NCBI RefSeq assembly: GCF_014837175.1
Contig: NZ_JACYFR010000002.1
Location: forward strand, 620,001-684,000
Origin: Cellulomonas sp. JH27-2
Lineage (GTDB): Bacteria; Actinomycetota; Actinomycetes; Actinomycetales; Cellulomonadaceae
Direction: 5' to 3'
DNA: 64,000 nt
Positions within the stretch are counted from its first letter, which is position 1; each line of letters opens with the position of its first letter. The notes below the pieces were generated by a model, which was not told the origin of the DNA, ran no database searches, and saw only the letters and a program-made list of their open reading frames with translations. Positions 33,626-43,827 of the stretch are shown piece after piece. The position numbers were made by a program, and so were the translations under genes.

Positions 33626-33758
33626 TCGAGACGTGCTTCGGTACCGAAGGTCTCCCCCACCGGGTGACCAGGTCACCGGCCGAACGATCCGGGCCTGCGT
33701 CATCGGAGGCCGTGCTGACGGAAACGCTCGCTTGTGGGGTACTCCCCTTCAACGTGGG
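33626..33758 (-). promoter_or_regulatory. yybP-ykoY (manganese) riboswitch upstream of terC
   Basis: Reading on the minus strand, the conserved GGGGAGTA (33747-33740) is followed by CGTCAGCACG (33720-33711), then GTGGGGGAGACC (33660-33649). These are the invariant blocks of the yybP-ykoY aptamer. GAAGG (33750-33746) pairs with CCTTC (33650-33646) to close the first helix. The same 3' strand can instead pair over 10 bp (33651-33642 with 33625-33616, one G-U) with the terC Shine-Dalgarno. Aptamer folding should therefore free translation. Mn2+ specificity is from family knowledge. Confidence 0.9.
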
Positions 33759-33810
33759 GCGAGCCTAACAGGTGATCGCTCGCGAAGCGCGACGCGACCG
33801 CACGCCATCG

Positions 33811-35916
<2,106 letters not shown>

Positions 35917-35974
35917 GTCCTCACCGTACGTCGCACCACCGACACGCGCCGCGACGGTGCCGGCGGGAACAGGC

Positions 35975-36382
35975 CTACTCGCCGCTGACCAGCGTGACGA
36001 TCGCCTGCGGGTCCTCGGCCACGACGCCGGAGACGAACCAGTCGAGGTAGGCCTCGTACGCCGAGAACGCGACGAGCTTGCGCTTGGACTCGGGCATCAG
36101 GGCGCTCACCCCGGACTTCGTCGTGAACCGTGTGATCTGGGTGCGCGAGCTCGTCCGCCCCGACGCACGGTCGATCGACACCGTGAACCGCATGAGCTCG
36201 GCGCCCTCGATGTGGTCGACGACGGTGAGCGTGACGAGGTTCTGCGTGCGTGCCTCGACCCGGACACGTCCGTTCGAGTCGTCGACCGAAGGCGCTGCCT
36301 TGGCGGCCAGCTCGGAGATCCGACCGACGGACAGCGATGTCCCGAGGGACAGTGACGCGCGGGACTGCGCCGGCTTGGACAT
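35975..36382 (-). CDS. Small conserved-type protein of unknown function
   Basis: A 135-residue protein I do not recognise. ATG 36382 was chosen because AAGGAG precedes it by six bases; ATG 36388 directly abuts that site. Residues 1-30 are Ser-rich; the rest reads as alternating strands with helices ([60 protein letters not shown]). There is no signal peptide, membrane segment or Cys. It looks like a soluble alpha/beta protein, perhaps a ligand- or stress-related fold. It lies between coaE and uvrB, all on the minus strand, with 152 bp to coaE. Confidence 0.75.
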   Translation of the reverse strand: MSKPAQSRASLSLGTSLSVGRISELAAKAAPSVDDSNGRVRVEARTQNLVTLTVVDHIEGAELMRFTVSIDRASGRTSSRTQITRFTTKSGVSALMPESKRKLVAFSAYEAYLDWFVSGVVAEDPQAIVTLVSGE

Positions 36383-36535
36383 GGACATCTCCTTCACCCA
36401 CGCGAACCGCCGAGGGTGCCGTCCGCTGTGACGATGCGCACAGTAACCCACGCTTGTCGCCGCCATCCACGAGCGGTCCGGATCCTCCGGGTAAGGGTCC
36501 CCCGGTCGGCGCAGCCGCGCTCCGGGCGCACCGCG

Positions 36536-37165
36536 CTAGGAGAGGTCGGCCTGAGCCTCCTGCGACCGCTCGCTCGCGAGCCGGTCCCACAGCCCGTCCA
36601 CCTGCGCACGCAGGTCGGCGTCGCTCGCCGAGCCGTCCAGGACGACGTCGGCCACCGCGAGCCTCTCGGCGTCGGACGCTTGCGCGCGAACCCGGGCCTC
36701 GGCCTCGTCCTGCGAGAGTCCGCGCAGGCGGACCAGGCGTTCGACGCGCAGCAGCGCGGGGGCGTGCACGACGACGAGGACGTGGAACGCTCCGGCCTGA
36801 CCTGTCTCGACGAGAAGCGGGATGTCATGGACGACGACGGCGCCGGCGTCGCGCGCGGCGGCGGCAGCCTCGCGCTCGGCCGACAGGCGCCGCACCACGG
36901 GGTGGACGATGGCGTCCAGAGCGCGACGCCGGTTCGGGTCGGAGAAGACGACCGTCGCGAGCGCGGCCCGGTCCAGCTGTCCCTCGGCCGTCAGGACCCC
37001 CGCTCCGAACTCGTCGACCACCGCGTCGAGGCCCGCGGAACCCGGAGCGACCGCCTCGCGTGCCAGCACGTCCGAGTCGATCAGGACCGCACCGAGCTCC
37101 GCGAACCGCCGAGCCGCCACCGACTTGCCCGCCGCGATACCGCCCGTCAACCCGATCCGCTGCAT
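36536..37165 (-). CDS. coaE: Dephospho-CoA kinase
   Basis: Catalyses the last step of coenzyme A synthesis, phosphorylating dephospho-CoA. It has 209 residues. The P-loop is GGIAAGKS (8-15), VLIDSDVLAREAVAPG carries the acceptor-binding Asp residues, and IVHPVVRRL is the lid-proximal motif. VVHDIPLLVETGQAGAF is the second diagnostic segment. The shorter actinobacterial form is complete here; the C-terminal GrpB-like extension seen in some relatives (as in mycobacteria) is absent. It lies downstream of rpsA behind a strong terminator, so it probably has its own promoter or depends on readthrough. Confidence 0.96.
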   Translation of the reverse strand: MQRIGLTGGIAAGKSVAARRFAELGAVLIDSDVLAREAVAPGSAGLDAVVDEFGAGVLTAEGQLDRAALATVVFSDPNRRRALDAIVHPVVRRLSAEREAAAAARDAGAVVVHDIPLLVETGQAGAFHVLVVVHAPALLRVERLVRLRGLSQDEAEARVRAQASDAERLAVADVVLDGSASDADLRAQVDGLWDRLASERSQEAQADLS

Positions 37166-37193
37166 CGTCCCATCCTGCCCGACACACGCAAGA

Positions 37194-37223
37194 CGGGCCG
37201 GTCACCCGAAGGTGACCGGCCCG
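37194..37223 (-). terminator. Intrinsic-type terminator of rpsA
   Basis: A perfect 13-bp stem (37194-37206 and 37211-37223) with a CGAA tetraloop lies 37 bp after the rpsA stop and 28 bp before coaE. On the minus strand it is followed by TCTTG, a weak T-tract. It is the most terminator-like hairpin of the window. Confidence 0.85.
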
Positions 37224-37259
37224 CCATGGGTGAGTCGGTGACTCAGACAGCTACCAGGC

Positions 37260-38747
37260 TCAGTTGCCCGTGAGCTTCTCGCGCAGAGCGGCGAGCGCCT
37301 CGTCGGACGCCAGCGTGCCGGCGGCCTCCTCGGTCGCCGACGAGTAGCTCGTCGGAGCGGCGGCGCTGCTGGAGGACGAACCGCCCTCGGCACCGCTCGT
37401 CGCGGCCTCGGCGTCGGCCTTGGCGGCAGCGGCGACCTGCTTGCGGTGCGCCTCCCAGCGCTCGTGCGCGGCCGCGTACTGGGCCTCCCACGTCTCGCGC
37501 TGGCTCTCGAAGCCCTCGAGCCACTCGTTCGTGGTCGGGTCGAAGCCCTCGGGGTACTTGTAGTTGCCGGCCTCGTCGTACTCCGCCGCCATGCCGTACA
37601 GCGCGGGGTCGAAGTCCTCGGACGCGGGGTCGAAGCCCTCGTTCGCCTGCTTCAGCGACAGCGAGATGCGACGACGCTCCAGGTCGATGTCGATGACCTT
37701 GACGAAGACGTCGTCGTTGACCTGGACGACCTGCTCCGGGATCTCGACGTGGCGCACGGCCAGCTCCGAGATGTGGACGAGGCCCTCGATGCCGTCCTCG
37801 ACGCGCACGAACGCACCGAACGGGACGAGCTTGGTGACCTTGCCGGGGACGACCTGGCCGATGGCGTGCGTGCGGGCGAAGGCCTGCCACGGGTCCTCCT
37901 GCGTCGCCTTCAGCGACAGGGAGACGCGCTCGCGGTCGAAGTCGACGTCGAGAACCTCGACGGTGACCTCCTGGCCCACCTCGACGACCTCGGACGGGTG
38001 GTCGATGTGCTTCCAGGACAGCTCGGAGACGTGCACGAGCCCGTCCACGCCACCCAGGTCGACGAACGCACCGAAGTTGACGATCGAGGACACGACACCG
38101 GGGCGAACCTGGCCCTTCTGCAGCGTCTGCAGGAAGGTCGAGCGGACCTCCGACTGCGTCTGCTCGAGCCACGCCCGGCGCGACAGGACCACGTTGTTGC
38201 GGTTCTTGTCGAGCTCGATGATCTTCGCCTCGATCTCCTTGCCGACGTACGGCTGGAGGTCGCGGACGCGACGCATCTCCACCAGCGAGGCGGGCAGGAA
38301 GCCGCGCAGGCCGATGTCGAGGATGAGGCCACCCTTGACGACCTCGATGACGGTGCCGGTGACGACGCCGTCCTCCTCCTTGACCTTCTCGATCGTGCCC
38401 CAGGCGCGCTCGTACTGGGCGCGCTTCTTGGACAGGATCAGGCGGCCTTCCTTGTCCTCCTTCTGGAGGACCAGGGCCTCGACAGCGTCGCCGACCTTGA
38501 CGACCTCACCGGGGTCCACGTCGTGCTTGATGGACAGCTCACGGGAGGGGATGACGCCCTCGGTCTTGTAACCGATGTCGAGCAGGACCTCGTCACGGTC
38601 GACCTTGACGATGGTGCCCTCGACGATGTCGCCATCGTTGAAGTACTTGATGGTGGCGTCGATCGCGGCGAGGAAGTCCTCGGCCGAGCCGATGTCGTTG
38701 ATCGCGACCTGCGGGGAGGCGGGCTTCGCGGGGGTGGTGATGCTCAT
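37260..38747 (-). CDS. rpsA: 30S ribosomal protein S1
   Basis: Ribosome-associated RNA-binding protein that helps bind mRNA. It has 495 residues with four S1 domains at about 37-105, 125-190, 207-275 and 292-361. The repeats VEGTIVKVDRDEVLLDIGYK, VTGTVIEVVKGGLILDIGLR, RPGVVSSIVNFGAFVDLGGV and VPGKVTKLVPFGAFVRVEDG each open one domain. The C-terminal tail (about 400-495) is acidic and Ala/Ser-rich, common in actinobacterial S1. The four-domain form is shorter than the six-domain protein of E. coli. The 177-bp upstream gap to pfkA holds its promoter and leader; I see no structured element there. Confidence 0.97.
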   Translation of the reverse strand: MSITTPAKPASPQVAINDIGSAEDFLAAIDATIKYFNDGDIVEGTIVKVDRDEVLLDIGYKTEGVIPSRELSIKHDVDPGEVVKVGDAVEALVLQKEDKEGRLILSKKRAQYERAWGTIEKVKEEDGVVTGTVIEVVKGGLILDIGLRGFLPASLVEMRRVRDLQPYVGKEIEAKIIELDKNRNNVVLSRRAWLEQTQSEVRSTFLQTLQKGQVRPGVVSSIVNFGAFVDLGGVDGLVHVSELSWKHIDHPSEVVEVGQEVTVEVLDVDFDRERVSLSLKATQEDPWQAFARTHAIGQVVPGKVTKLVPFGAFVRVEDGIEGLVHISELAVRHVEIPEQVVQVNDDVFVKVIDIDLERRRISLSLKQANEGFDPASEDFDPALYGMAAEYDEAGNYKYPEGFDPTTNEWLEGFESQRETWEAQYAAAHERWEAHRKQVAAAAKADAEAATSGAEGGSSSSSAAAPTSYSSATEEAAGTLASDEALAALREKLTGN

Positions 38748-38924
38748 GTAGGGATGGGCTCCGTTGCGGACAGGAAGTTGTACGGACAGGTTGACGGGCC
38801 GACGTCAGATTCGAAGGAATCGATCCGGAACGCTCGCTCGTCGGACGAGTCGAGCCAAGGCCGGAAGAAGGCGCGCGGCACCGCCGTCTACCTTATCCGT
38901 GCCCCCACCGGCCGGTCAAAGCCG

Positions 38925-39950
38925 TCAGGCCAGGGCCCGCGCGACCGTCAGCAGCTCGTCGGGCACGTGCTTCACCTTGCCCGCGATCTCCTCCAGCGGG
39001 ACCAGCTCCACGTTCTCGCCCCGCAGGGCCGTCATGACGCCCGACTCGCCCCGCGTGATCGCGTCGATCGCCGCGACGCCGAACCGTGAGCCGAGGATGC
39101 GGTCGGTCGGCGTCGGTGTCCCCCCGCGCTGGATGTGCCCAAGCACGGTGACCCTCGTGTCGAACCCCGTGCGCGCCTCGATCTCCGCCTTGAGCCGCTC
39201 CCCGATCGCACCGGCGACGATCTCGCCGAACTTGCCCACCTGCGTCTCGTAGTGCATCGGCGTGCCCTCGGCGGGCACCGCGCCCTCCGCGACGACGACG
39301 ATCGAGAAGCTCGCGTGCGCCCGGTGGCGGTGCTTGAGGAAGCGCTCGATCTTGTCGATGTCGAACGGCTGCTCGGGCGCGAGCACCAGCTCCGCTCCCC
39401 CGGCGATGCCCGACGTCGCGGCGATCCAGCCGGCGTGGCGCCCCATGACCTCGACGATCATCACGCGGTTGTGGCTCTCGGCCGTGGTGTGGATCCGGTC
39501 GATGGCCTCGGTGGCGATGGACACCGCGGTGTCGAAACCGATCGACTGGTCGGTGCCCCAGACGTCGTTGTCGATCGTCTTGGGGATCGCGACGATGCGG
39601 ACGCCGGCCTCCGCGACCTTCGAGGCCGCGTGCAGCGTGCCGTCGCCGCCGATGCAGATCAGCGCCTCGATGCGCTCGGCCTCGAGCGTGGCGAGAACGG
39701 CGTCGATGCCACCGTCGTCGGCGTGCGGGTGGAAGCGGGCCGTGCCCAGCAGCGTGCCTCCGACGGGCAGCACGTTGCGGATGAGAGACCGGGTCAACGG
39801 GATCGAGTAGCCGTCCACGACGCCGCGCCAGCCGTTGCGGAAACCGATGATCGAGTGCCCGTACTGGCCCTCGCCGTGCTTGACGACCGCGCGGATCGCG
39901 GCGTTGAGGCCCGGGACGTCGCCGCCGCCGGTGAGCAGTCCGACTCGCAC
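38925..39950 (-). CDS. pfkA: 6-phosphofructokinase, group III
   Basis: Phosphorylates fructose-6-phosphate, the committing step of glycolysis. It has 341 residues from GTG 39950, supported by AGGAG about seven bases upstream. GGGDVPGLNAAIR (8-20) binds nucleotide. CIGGDGTLHAASK holds D103-G104 and AIPKTIDNDV holds K124, numbering that happens to coincide with E. coli. G104 with K124 is the group III pattern of ATP-using actinobacterial enzymes; PPi users carry D104. ATP dependence is thus predicted but not proven. The upstream 127 bp is shared with a divergent methyltransferase gene. Confidence 0.95.
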   Translation of the reverse strand: MRVGLLTGGGDVPGLNAAIRAVVKHGEGQYGHSIIGFRNGWRGVVDGYSIPLTRSLIRNVLPVGGTLLGTARFHPHADDGGIDAVLATLEAERIEALICIGGDGTLHAASKVAEAGVRIVAIPKTIDNDVWGTDQSIGFDTAVSIATEAIDRIHTTAESHNRVMIVEVMGRHAGWIAATSGIAGGAELVLAPEQPFDIDKIERFLKHRHRAHASFSIVVVAEGAVPAEGTPMHYETQVGKFGEIVAGAIGERLKAEIEARTGFDTRVTVLGHIQRGGTPTPTDRILGSRFGVAAIDAITRGESGVMTALRGENVELVPLEEIAGKVKHVPDELLTVARALA

Positions 39951-40077
39951 GCTGTACTCCTGGATTCGCTGGGGGCTGGGGCACGGTGCGCGTCGTCGGG
40001 CAACCGCGGCCCAGCCTAGCCACGACCTGGACGGGCACCCATGCCTTCGGTCCCAGGTCGTCGACGAGAATGTGCCC

Positions 40078-40893
40078 ATGGCGCACGAGCAGGAGTCACC
40101 GGCGGACGCGGGCTACCGGCAGGTCGACCCGGCGGCCGCCACCGACGCCGGGCGGCGGTTCTGGGACGCCCACGCGGACGAGTACCTCGCGGAGCACGGT
40201 CACTTCCTCGGCGCCGACGACTTCGTGTGGTGTCCGGAGGGGGTGCGCGAGGCGGACGCCGCCCTGCTGGGGAACCTCGACGGGATGCGCGTGCTCGAGA
40301 TCGGTGCGGGCGCCGCACAGTGCTCGCGCTGGCTCGCCGGCCGAGGTGTGGACGTCGTGGCGACCGACGTCGCGGAAGGCATGCTCGGCGCGGGCCGCGC
40401 GTACGACCGCTCGACCGGGGTCGCTCCCCCGGTGGTCGTCGCCGACGCGCGGGCGCTCCCGTTCGGCGACGCGACCTTCGACGTCGCGTTCACGGCGTAC
40501 GGTGCCATCCCCTTCGTGCCCGACGCCGACCGCGTCCACCGCGAGGTGGCACGCGTCCTGCGACCCGGTGGCCGCTGGGTCTTCTCGGTCACGCACCCTG
40601 TGCGGTGGGCGTTCCCCGACGACCCGAGCGAACGGGGCCTGACCGCGACGCGCCCGTACTTCGACCGGCGCCCGTACGTCGAGCTCGGCGCCTCAGGCAC
40701 CGTGCTGTACGCGGAGTACCACCGCACGATCGGCGACCACGTCGCCGACCTGGTGGCCGCCGGCTTCGTGATCGACGCCGTCGTCGAGCCGGAGTGGCCC
40801 GACGGCCACGACCGCGTGTGGGGAGGCTGGTCCCCGCTGCGCGGTGCGGTGCTCCCGGGGACGGCGATCTTCGTCACGCACCTCCCAGCCTGA
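40078..40893 (+). CDS. Class I SAM-dependent methyltransferase
   Basis: A 271-residue methyltransferase (Methyltransf_11 type). Residues 20-45 form an N-terminal helical cap (GRRFWDAHADEYLAEHGHFL). Motif I is VLEIGAGAAQCSRWLAGRG, with VDVVATDVAEGMLGAGRAYD following. The acidic DARALPFGDATFDVAFTAYG is motif post-I, and REVARVLRPGGRWVFSVTHP is motif III. No specific substrate is indicated; the family includes small-molecule and quinone methyltransferases. ATG 40078 has a GAGAA-like site. It is divergent from pfkA and lies 72 bp before the GntR gene. Confidence 0.85.
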   Translation: MAHEQESPADAGYRQVDPAAATDAGRRFWDAHADEYLAEHGHFLGADDFVWCPEGVREADAALLGNLDGMRVLEIGAGAAQCSRWLAGRGVDVVATDVAEGMLGAGRAYDRSTGVAPPVVVADARALPFGDATFDVAFTAYGAIPFVPDADRVHREVARVLRPGGRWVFSVTHPVRWAFPDDPSERGLTATRPYFDRRPYVELGASGTVLYAEYHRTIGDHVADLVAAGFVIDAVVEPEWPDGHDRVWGGWSPLRGAVLPGTAIFVTHLPA

Positions 40894-40965
40894 CCGCTGG
40901 CTATTGTGTGGGCGGAACCCGGATCGGCCCGGGCACGCGACGCAGCGCCGGAGGCTGGCAGGGCG

Positions 40966-41697
40966 ATGACCAGGAGCACCAACGATCCCGAGCAGCTCGT
41001 GGAGCAGATCACCCAGCTGTGGCGTGACGCCGCGAGGGAGTCGGCCGTGATGCCGTCCGAGCCCGCACTCGCCGCCGCGACGGGCGCCAGCCGCCCGTCC
41101 ATCCGGGAGGCGCTGGTACGCCTCGAAGAGCGCGGCTACGTGCACCGTTCGCAGGGCGCCCGCACCATGATCAACCGACGCCTGGGCACCATCGGCATCC
41201 GCGTGGACCGCCAGCGCGACCACGCCGCTGCCATCGAGGCCGCGGGCTACCGCCCGGCCGTCGAGCTCCTGTCGTCCGACGTCGCGATCCTGGACGACGA
41301 CGGCGCCGCGTTCCATGACCTGCCGGGCGGGACCCGCGTCCTGCGGACCCGCAAGGTGTGGAGCGCGGACGGCGACCGCTACGTGCTCGCCGACGACCTG
41401 ATCCCGGTCGGTGGGGACCGCGACGCCGCAGCGATCGACCCTCGCATGCCCGTCTTCGACCTCGCCGAGGCGGCGAACGGCGTCAAGGTGGCCTGGGAGA
41501 CGGTCTGGTTCACGCCAGTGCTCCTGGAGCCCGACGAGTCGGCGGCGCTGGGTCGCAGCAGGCCGCAGGCGGCCCTCGAGCTCACCTACTGCGGTGTCGG
41601 CTCCTCGGACGAGGTCGCCTACTGGTGCCGCGAGGTCCAGGTGGCGTCCCCGCCACGGTTACGCAACGCGCTCGTGCGCCGCGTGAGCCGTTCCTGA
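40966..41697 (+). CDS. GntR-family (HutC/UTRA) transcriptional regulator
   Basis: A 243-residue regulator. The winged helix (about 8-72) has SEPALAAATGASRPSIREAL and VRLEERGYVHRSQGARTMI. The UTRA ligand-binding domain (about 85-240) contains FHDLPGGTRVLRTRKVWSAD and LADDLIPVGGDRDAA. The UTRA domain in this subfamily senses the pathway substrate or product. It precedes, by 136 bp, the operon for a ureidoglycolate lyase-like protein, flavoprotein, amidase and nucleobase permease. Two palindromes of a GntR-operator type lie in that gap. It most likely represses the operon until its nitrogen substrate is present. Confidence 0.9.
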   Translation: MTRSTNDPEQLVEQITQLWRDAARESAVMPSEPALAAATGASRPSIREALVRLEERGYVHRSQGARTMINRRLGTIGIRVDRQRDHAAAIEAAGYRPAVELLSSDVAILDDDGAAFHDLPGGTRVLRTRKVWSADGDRYVLADDLIPVGGDRDAAAIDPRMPVFDLAEAANGVKVAWETVWFTPVLLEPDESAALGRSRPQAALELTYCGVGSSDEVAYWCREVQVASPPRLRNALVRRVSRS

Positions 41698-41743
41698 CCG
41701 CTCTCGACCGCCTCGTGTGTCGGGCCCGTAACAGGGTCGTTAA

Positions 41744-41756
41744 CTTATCTGACAAG
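41744..41756. promoter_or_regulatory. Operator site 1 of the GntR regulator
   Basis: CTTATCTGACAAG differs from a perfect palindrome by one base (A for G at position 4). Its centre is 24 bp from that of site 2, so the two lie on nearly the same face of the helix. It sits 78 bp before the ureidoglycolate-lyase-like gene. Confidence 0.75.
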
Positions 41757-41767
41757 TTGCCGACTTG

Positions 41768-41780
41768 CTTGTCTGACAAG
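41768..41780. promoter_or_regulatory. Operator site 2 of the GntR regulator
   Basis: CTTGTCTGACAAG is a perfect palindrome around a central T (CTTGTC-T-GACAAG). Together with the near-copy at 41744-41756 it forms a tandem operator in the gap between the regulator and its operon. A TATCTT element at 41783-41788 directly after it could be the -10 box, so bound regulator would block RNA polymerase. Confidence 0.8.
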
Positions 41781-41833
41781 CATATCTTCGCGTCATCGCC
41801 CGATGTCCGGGCCCCGATGACAAGCGAGGAACC

Positions 41834-42340
41834 ATGCCCCAGACCCTGCAGACGGTCCACCTCCAGGCAGCACCGCTCACGGCCGAGGCGTTCGCGCCGT
41901 TCGGCGTCGTCCTCGAGGCGCTCGAGGACGGCACGCCGTTCACGGCCGAGGAGGCGGCGCTGGACGTCAGCGCCGGCACCCCCCGCTTCTACATCATGCA
42001 GCTGCGGGACAAGACGCCCGCGTTCACCCGGATCACCCGCCACCTGCGGACCACCCAGACCCTCATGTCCGTGGGCGGGAGCCCCTGGATCATCGCGGTG
42101 GCGCCGGCCGGCGACCTGACCCCGGGTGCCGAGCCCCGCTACGAGGACGTCCGGGCGTTCGTCGTGCCCGGCGACGTGGCGATCACGCTCGCCAAGGGCA
42201 CCTGGCACTCGGGCCCGTACTTCGAGCCGAAGACCCTGGCCTTCGTCAACGTCGAGCTCGCCGACACCAACGTCACCGACCACCACAGCTACCTGCTCTC
42301 CGACGAGCTCGGCCTGCGCGTCGTGATCGACGTCCCGTGA
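41834..42340 (+). CDS. Ureidoglycolate lyase family protein (AllA-like)
   Basis: A 168-residue cupin-like protein of the ureidoglycolate hydrolase/lyase family. The start HLQAAPLTAEAFAPFGVVLE and the late RAFVVPGDVAITLAKGTWHS (conserved Gly-Thr-Trp-His) are characteristic. E. coli AllA splits ureidoglycolate into glyoxylate and urea. Here no other allantoin genes are present, so the true substrate may be another ureide or carbamoyl intermediate. ATG 41834 has GAGGA just upstream. The stop overlaps the GTG of the flavoprotein gene (GTGA), so the two are coupled. Expression is presumably controlled by the operators upstream. Confidence 0.85.
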   Translation: MPQTLQTVHLQAAPLTAEAFAPFGVVLEALEDGTPFTAEEAALDVSAGTPRFYIMQLRDKTPAFTRITRHLRTTQTLMSVGGSPWIIAVAPAGDLTPGAEPRYEDVRAFVVPGDVAITLAKGTWHSGPYFEPKTLAFVNVELADTNVTDHHSYLLSDELGLRVVIDVP

Positions 42341-43827
42341 TCGGCGGTCAGCCCCTCGTCCCCCTCCCGGACGCGGACCGACGTCTCGCACGCCTGCAGG
42401 CCCTGGTCGAGCGGCAGCTCGAGACCACCGGGTACTCCTGCGCACCGTGGGTGACGGCGACCGACGGCGTCGTGCCGGTGCTCGTCGTGGGCGCCGGCCA
42501 GTCCGGACTCGCCGTCGCGTTCGGCCTGCGGCGGACGGGCGTCGCCGGCGTGCTCGTGATCGACGGCCAGCCCGAGGGGAGCGCCGGGCCGTGGGCGACG
42601 TTCGCGCGAATGCACACCCTACGCACCCCGAAGGACGTGGCGTGGCCGACCTGGGGGGTCTCCGCGGCGACTCCTCGCGAGTGGTTCGAGGCCCGGTACG
42701 GGACCTCGGGCTGGGAGTCGATCGAGTACTACCCCACCGAGGACTGGCACGCCTTCCTCGAGTGGTATCGCGCCACGCTCCACCTCCCGGTCCGTTTCGG
42801 CACCCGCGTCGAGCGGATCGAGCGGCCGGCGGACGGTGAGCCCTTCGCGGTGCACACCTCCGGACCAGGTGGCGTCGAGGTGCTGCGCGCGCGGCGCGTG
42901 GTGCTGGCGACCGGGCTCGAGGGTGCGGGCGGGCGCTCGGTACCCGACGGGATCTTCGCCTCGCTCGACCGCGACCGGTGGGCGCACACGCACGACGCGA
43001 TCGACTTCGCCGCCCTGGCCGGCAAGCGGGTCGGGGTGCTCGGTGGCGGCACGAGCGCCTTCGACAACGCGGCGACGGCCCTCGAGAACGGCGCCGCGAC
43101 GGCGACGATCCACATGCGCCGCCCCGCGATGCCGACGGTCAGCCCGTACCGGTGGATGGAGTTCCCTGGCATCCTGGAGCACTACTGGTCGTTCTCCGAC
43201 GAGCAGAAATGGGCCTTCAACGCCCACCTCTCGGCGGTCGACCAGCCCGCGACCCAGGGCGCCGTGTGGCGTGCGTACGCGTTCGACACGTTCACATTCC
43301 GCTGCTCCTCGCCGTGGACGGCCGTGACTCAGGACGGCGGCGCGGTGGTCGTGACGACGCCGCAGGGCACGCACGAGTACGACTTCGTCATCGCCGCGAC
43401 CGGCGTGCGCGTGGACCTCGGCCTGCGACCCGAGCTCGCCGAGCTCGTCGACGACGTCGCCACGTGGGGCGACCGCTTCGAGCCGCCGTCCGGAGACCCG
43501 GCCGGCCTCGCACGGTACCCGTACCTCGACGACCACTTCGCGCTGCAGCACCGCGACCCGGAGCGCCACGACGACGCCCTGGCACGGCTCTACCTGTTCA
43601 ACCACGGCGCCCGCATGAGCCTCGGCATGCTGAGCCACCAGATCTCCGGACTCGTGGGCGGTGCACCGCGGCTCGTCGACGGGATCGCCCGCGACATCTT
43701 CGTCGAGACGTCCTCCGACGTGCTGAACGCGTTCCTAGCGTTCGACGTCCCGGCGGGAGTCACCCTTGGACGGCGCGCCGAGCCCGGCGACCGACGTCTC
43801 GGGGGCGCGCAGGTGGTCCATGCCTGA
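42337..43827 (+). CDS. FAD/NAD(P)-binding flavin-containing monooxygenase-like protein
   Basis: A 496-residue protein with two nucleotide-binding folds: FAD site GAGQSG at 52-57 and NADPH-type GGGTSA at 236-241. HTLRTPKDVAWPTWGV and VLATGLEGAGGRSVPDG are typical of flavin-containing monooxygenases, though the strict FMO/BVMO fingerprint FxGxxxH... is not obvious. It may oxygenate the heterocycle brought in by the permease. Residues 1-40 are an extra N-terminal helix region. Start GTG 42337 overlaps the previous stop; its own stop overlaps the amidase start by eight bases, so the three are closely coupled. Confidence 0.85.
   Translation: MIGGQPLVPLPDADRRLARLQALVERQLETTGYSCAPWVTATDGVVPVLVVGAGQSGLAVAFGLRRTGVAGVLVIDGQPEGSAGPWATFARMHTLRTPKDVAWPTWGVSAATPREWFEARYGTSGWESIEYYPTEDWHAFLEWYRATLHLPVRFGTRVERIERPADGEPFAVHTSGPGGVEVLRARRVVLATGLEGAGGRSVPDGIFASLDRDRWAHTHDAIDFAALAGKRVGVLGGGTSAFDNAATALENGAATATIHMRRPAMPTVSPYRWMEFPGILEHYWSFSDEQKWAFNAHLSAVDQPATQGAVWRAYAFDTFTFRCSSPWTAVTQDGGAVVVTTPQGTHEYDFVIAATGVRVDLGLRPELAELVDDVATWGDRFEPPSGDPAGLARYPYLDDHFALQHRDPERHDDALARLYLFNHGARMSLGMLSHQISGLVGGAPRLVDGIARDIFVETSSDVLNAFLAFDVPAGVTLGRRAEPGDRRLGGAQVVHA

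Noticed and set aside
33607-33660. An 18-residue N-terminal extension of TerC from GTG 33660
   Set aside because: That GTG is part of the riboswitch core GTGGGGGAGACC. The GGAGG-supported ATG 33606 fits the family start.
38748-38924. Structured leader or autoregulatory RNA before rpsA
   Set aside because: I examined the 177-bp gap and saw no convincing stem, pseudoknot or known riboswitch motif.
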